Below are positions 5,406-7,015 of a stretch of 7,015 nt of DNA, piece after piece; the stretch's first letter is position 1, and each line of letters opens with the position of its first letter. The translations under genes were made by a program, and so were the position numbers. The DNA is from Chroococcidiopsidaceae cyanobacterium CP_BM_RX_35 (GTDB lineage Bacteria; Cyanobacteriota; Cyanobacteriia; Cyanobacteriales; Chroococcidiopsidaceae): contig JAFAVL010000041.1 of the NCBI GenBank assembly GCA_019242465.1, positions 1 to 7,015 on the forward strand, in the 5' to 3' direction. A model generated the notes under the pieces. It had not been told where the DNA came from, did not search any database, and was given only the letters and a program-made list of their open reading frames with translations.

Positions 5406-6143
5406 ATGCAAACTTGCAAACTTAAAGCTATCACTATTCCTCTAAAGGCATTAATCCTAAGCTTCTATGTTGCCAGTAGCAGTGTCCTAGCCCAGACACT
5501 GCCACTCCCTCGCAACCTCATCGCCTTCGACTCAGTCCAAGGTGAACAATTATTGCTTGCAAGCAAAGCCAAACAGGCATATTGGCCGCTCAGTGTACAG
5601 TTTGTCACCCAAAATAACCAAGCCTACTGTGGTGTTGCCAGTATGGTTATGGTGCTGAATGCATTGTCTATTCCTGCGCCTGTAGCCCCAGAATACTCTC
5701 CGTATCATGTGTTTACTCAAGAGAACTTATTTAACAACGAACAAACCCGAAAAGTTTTAGCCCCTGAAGTTGTCGCTCGTCAGGGTATGAATTTAGATCA
5801 ATTAGGTCAGCTAGTGGCAACCTACCCTGTCAAGGCTAAGGTCTACCACGGTGCAGACATTAGCTTAAAAGATTTTCGGAAGCTAGCAGTAGAGAGTTTG
5901 CAACAACCGAACAACTTCATCTTGGTTAACTACTTGCGCAAAGTGTTAGGAGAGGAGAAAGGTGGGCATATCTCTCCCTTAGCTGCCTACAATGAGCAGA
6001 CAGATCGATTTTTAATCCTAGATGTTTCCCGCTACAAATATCCGCCTATCTGGGTGAAGGCGGTAGATCTCTGGCAAGCAATGGCAACGATGGACTCGGT
6101 TTCAGGTAAAACTAGAGGGTTTGTAGTTGTAAGTCGGGAGTAG
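5406..6143 (+). CDS. Phytochelatin-synthase-like gamma-glutamylcysteine peptidase (PF05023), exported
   Basis: 245 residues, close to the 242 of the Nostoc sp. PCC 7120 protein (NsPCS, alr0975), with only the catalytic papain-like domain and no Cys-rich C-terminal domain of plant enzymes. The triad is complete: Cys75 in 'NNQAYCGVASMVMVLNAL' (70-87), His188 in 'GGHISPLAAY' (186-195) and Asp206 in 'RFLILDVSRYKYPPIWV' (201-217). Gln69 sits at the oxyanion-hole position. Each is five residues later than in NsPCS (Cys70, His183, Asp201, Gln64), so spacing is the same. The Nostoc enzyme removes glycine from glutathione and makes phytochelatin poorly; the same is expected here, so glutathione turnover is likelier than strong metal detoxification. 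The N-terminus is a signal peptide (about 1-29, 'SSSVLA-Q'), placing it in the periplasm. There is no Shine-Dalgarno before the ATG and no convincing promoter in the 68-base divergent gap. Confidence 0.94.
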   Translation: MQTCKLKAITIPLKALILSFYVASSSVLAQTLPLPRNLIAFDSVQGEQLLLASKAKQAYWPLSVQFVTQNNQAYCGVASMVMVLNALSIPAPVAPEYSPYHVFTQENLFNNEQTRKVLAPEVVARQGMNLDQLGQLVATYPVKAKVYHGADISLKDFRKLAVESLQQPNNFILVNYLRKVLGEEKGGHISPLAAYNEQTDRFLILDVSRYKYPPIWVKAVDLWQAMATMDSVSGKTRGFVVVSRE

Positions 6144-6354
6144 GGAATAATTATTCTACTTGAAACATTCTATCAAGAGCTATATTCACCTGATTCCCCG
6201 AATTAATCTGAGATCCGATAATCCCTTAAATTAATGGTAACCAGATAAAAATTACTGACAGTTGAGGCAAAATTAAAAATCTTTGCAAATGACGAAAACG
6301 GCTTTCAAATAGGATTGGTAACGGCAGGCATGCAGAAGAGTCTTTCAACTCGTA

Positions 6355-6380
6355 CTGGCTTCTGCAACAGCAGAAGCCAG
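6355..6380 (+). ncRNA. Strong 11-base-pair hairpin, possible small RNA, leader or terminator
   Basis: CTGGCTTCTGC (6355-6365) and GCAGAAGCCAG (6370-6380) pair perfectly around the tetraloop AACA. The upstream TGCAGAAG (6331-6338) can instead pair with CTTCTGCA (6359-6366), giving two exclusive folds as in attenuators. No T-run follows directly; a T9 run comes 76 bases later. The strand is assumed from the flanking plus-strand genes. The hairpin is certain, the RNA class is not. Confidence 0.4.
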
Positions 6381-6467
6381 ACCAAGATTTCTAAAGTATA
6401 TGATTGTGCCTGATTCAGTTGACTTTGCAGATAGGTTCGCTACAATTCAGGAAACATTTTTTTTTGG

Positions 6468-6510
6468 GAGCGGTGCGGTCTTGTGTTCAAGCTTCGTCTG
6501 CTCTTTTTTT
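6468..6510 (+). terminator. Weak terminator-like hairpin with T7 tail
   Basis: GAGC (6468-6471) pairs with GCTC (6500-6503), and CTTG (6480-6483) with CAAG (6488-6491) around TGTT, separated by equal 8-base interior loops with a few possible wobble pairs. Seven T's follow at once (6504-6510). The stem is poor but the T-run is right for a plus-strand transcript. Confidence 0.3.
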
Positions 6511-6628
6511 CTACCATAAAAAAATAAAATCTCTAACTGGCTTAGCTTTCAGCCTCGCTGTCACCCTGTCAGGACTAGAACCTACAAGACAGCTTAATGT
6601 TTTATTTATAAACTGTTTCTTAATAAGC

Positions 6629-6678
6629 TGAGATAATAACCGTTAAGTTGACAATACCCAACTGAATACATGTTTAGT
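6629..6678 (+). promoter_or_regulatory. Promoter-like elements before the LTxxQ protein gene
   Basis: Two candidates are seen. An extended -10, TGAGATAAT (6629-6637), has no good -35; it would start transcription near 6644. A perfect -35 TTGACA (6648-6653) has only TGTTTA at 17 bases (6671) or TTTAGT at 19 bases (6673-6678) as a -10. A weak AGGG (6685-6688) precedes the ATG by 9 bases. Confidence 0.35.
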
Positions 6679-6697
6679 CTGTCTAGGGTCATAAAGT

Positions 6698-7015
6698 ATG
6701 AAATCGACTTTGTTTAACCGGATATCTCTGTTAGCCAGCGGTATTGCGTTTACCGCTCTACTTCCCGGATTAGTTCTGACTGCTCATCCTGCCGTTGCTC
6801 AAACTTCCTCCACTGTAGGAACCACAATGACTGTACGGCAGTTTCGGCGCAGACTGTTCGCAGGTGTTAATCTGACCCCTGAACAAAGAACCAAAATCCA
6901 GGGGATCCGGAAAATGAGAGCGCAGCGTTTAAAGGTGGCTCTGACTACGCCACAATATAGTGACCTGCGAAAGTCAATGGATAGCGGGAACTCCCTTGTA
7001 GAAGCAGTCCAATCT
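6698..7015 (+). CDS. Exported LTxxQ (Spy/CpxP-like) protein, 3' end beyond window
   Basis: 106 codons are visible and the frame is open at the right edge. The N-terminus is a clear signal peptide: 'MKSTLFNRISLLASGIAFTALLPGLVLTAHPAVA-Q' (1-35), so the product is exported, probably to the periplasm. After a short linker comes a helical, basic segment 'MTVRQFRRRLFAGVNLTPEQRTKIQGIRKMRAQRLKVALTTPQY' (45-88) with the LTPEQ signature of the LTxxQ family and a second, degenerate copy, LTTPQ (83-87). Spy and CpxP, the known members, are periplasmic chaperones or stress sensors; cyanobacterial relatives are mostly uncharacterised. The spacing between the two LTxxQ-like motifs is shorter than in Spy, so function by analogy is tentative. 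The ATG at 6670 is out of frame and does not compete. Confidence 0.75.
   Translation, partial: MKSTLFNRISLLASGIAFTALLPGLVLTAHPAVAQTSSTVGTTMTVRQFRRRLFAGVNLTPEQRTKIQGIRKMRAQRLKVALTTPQYSDLRKSMDSGNSLVEAVQS

Larger units (their letters stand above)
6144..6697. other. 554-base gap without a convincing gene
   Basis: This AT-rich stretch holds a 12-base palindrome GAATAATTATTC (6145-6156) just after the phytochelatin-synthase-like gene, a strong hairpin with a competing pairing (6331-6380), runs of nine T's (6457-6465) and seven T's (6504-6510), and promoter-like elements near its right end. One open frame (TTG start 6404, stop 6631) does not look like a protein except for a signal-peptide-like segment (6518-6580). 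No RNA gene is recognisable; a small RNA or long regulated leader is possible. Confidence 0.6.

Noticed and set aside
6404..6631. 75-residue open frame with a TTG start
   Set aside because: No ribosome site, homopolymer-driven Phe and Lys runs and no recognisable family; an overlapping 39-codon frame from 6400 is no better.

Overview
The window looks like cyanobacterial chromosome, probably from a filamentous or Chroococcidiopsis-like lineage. Evidence: two HIP1 octamers (GCGATCGC, 376-383 and 1325-1332), a PEP-CTERM surface protein, a short one-domain phytochelatin-synthase-like protein of the Nostoc type, mostly weak or absent Shine-Dalgarno sequences, and repeats resembling the cyanobacterial SphR (Pho) box. 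The species cannot be fixed from the sequence alone. I see no rRNA, tRNA, CRISPR array, transposase or other mobile gene.

Layout. On the minus strand, left to right: the N-terminal part of an amino-acid-type ABC transporter binding protein (runs off the left edge, start at 572); a large secreted phosphoesterase of the acid phosphatase / phospholipase C family (730-2826); and a small PEP-CTERM protein (3036-3524). On the plus strand: an orphan glycine betaine/choline-type (OpuAC) binding lipoprotein (3728-4630) and a 66-residue unknown protein (4793-4993). A short minus-strand protein with a duplicated C-terminal repeat (5095-5337) faces that one. Divergent from it is an exported phytochelatin-synthase-like peptidase (5406-6143). 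A 554-base gap without a convincing gene follows, holding a strong hairpin with an alternative pairing. Last comes the start of an LTxxQ (Spy/CpxP-like) exported protein (6698 to the right edge).

How it fits together. Every gene of recognisable family codes for an exported product: two transporter binding proteins, a phosphoesterase, a sorted surface protein, a periplasmic peptidase and a periplasmic chaperone-like protein. This is a cell-envelope and nutrient-scavenging neighbourhood, not one pathway. No transporter membrane or ATPase subunit is present, so both binding proteins depend on partners elsewhere.

The strongest regulatory signal is phosphate. The phosphoesterase has three Pho-box-like octamers at exact 11-base spacing upstream. 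The PEP-CTERM gene has four such octamers on one helical face; one matches the consensus perfectly and overlaps a -35 element set 17 bases from a good -10. If real, phosphate starvation induces the phosphoesterase and a PEP-CTERM surface protein together. By eye the left part (1 to about 2830) is richer in G+C than the rest, which may mean a different origin for that block. I found no clearly new multi-gene system; the findings are regulatory and structural leads.
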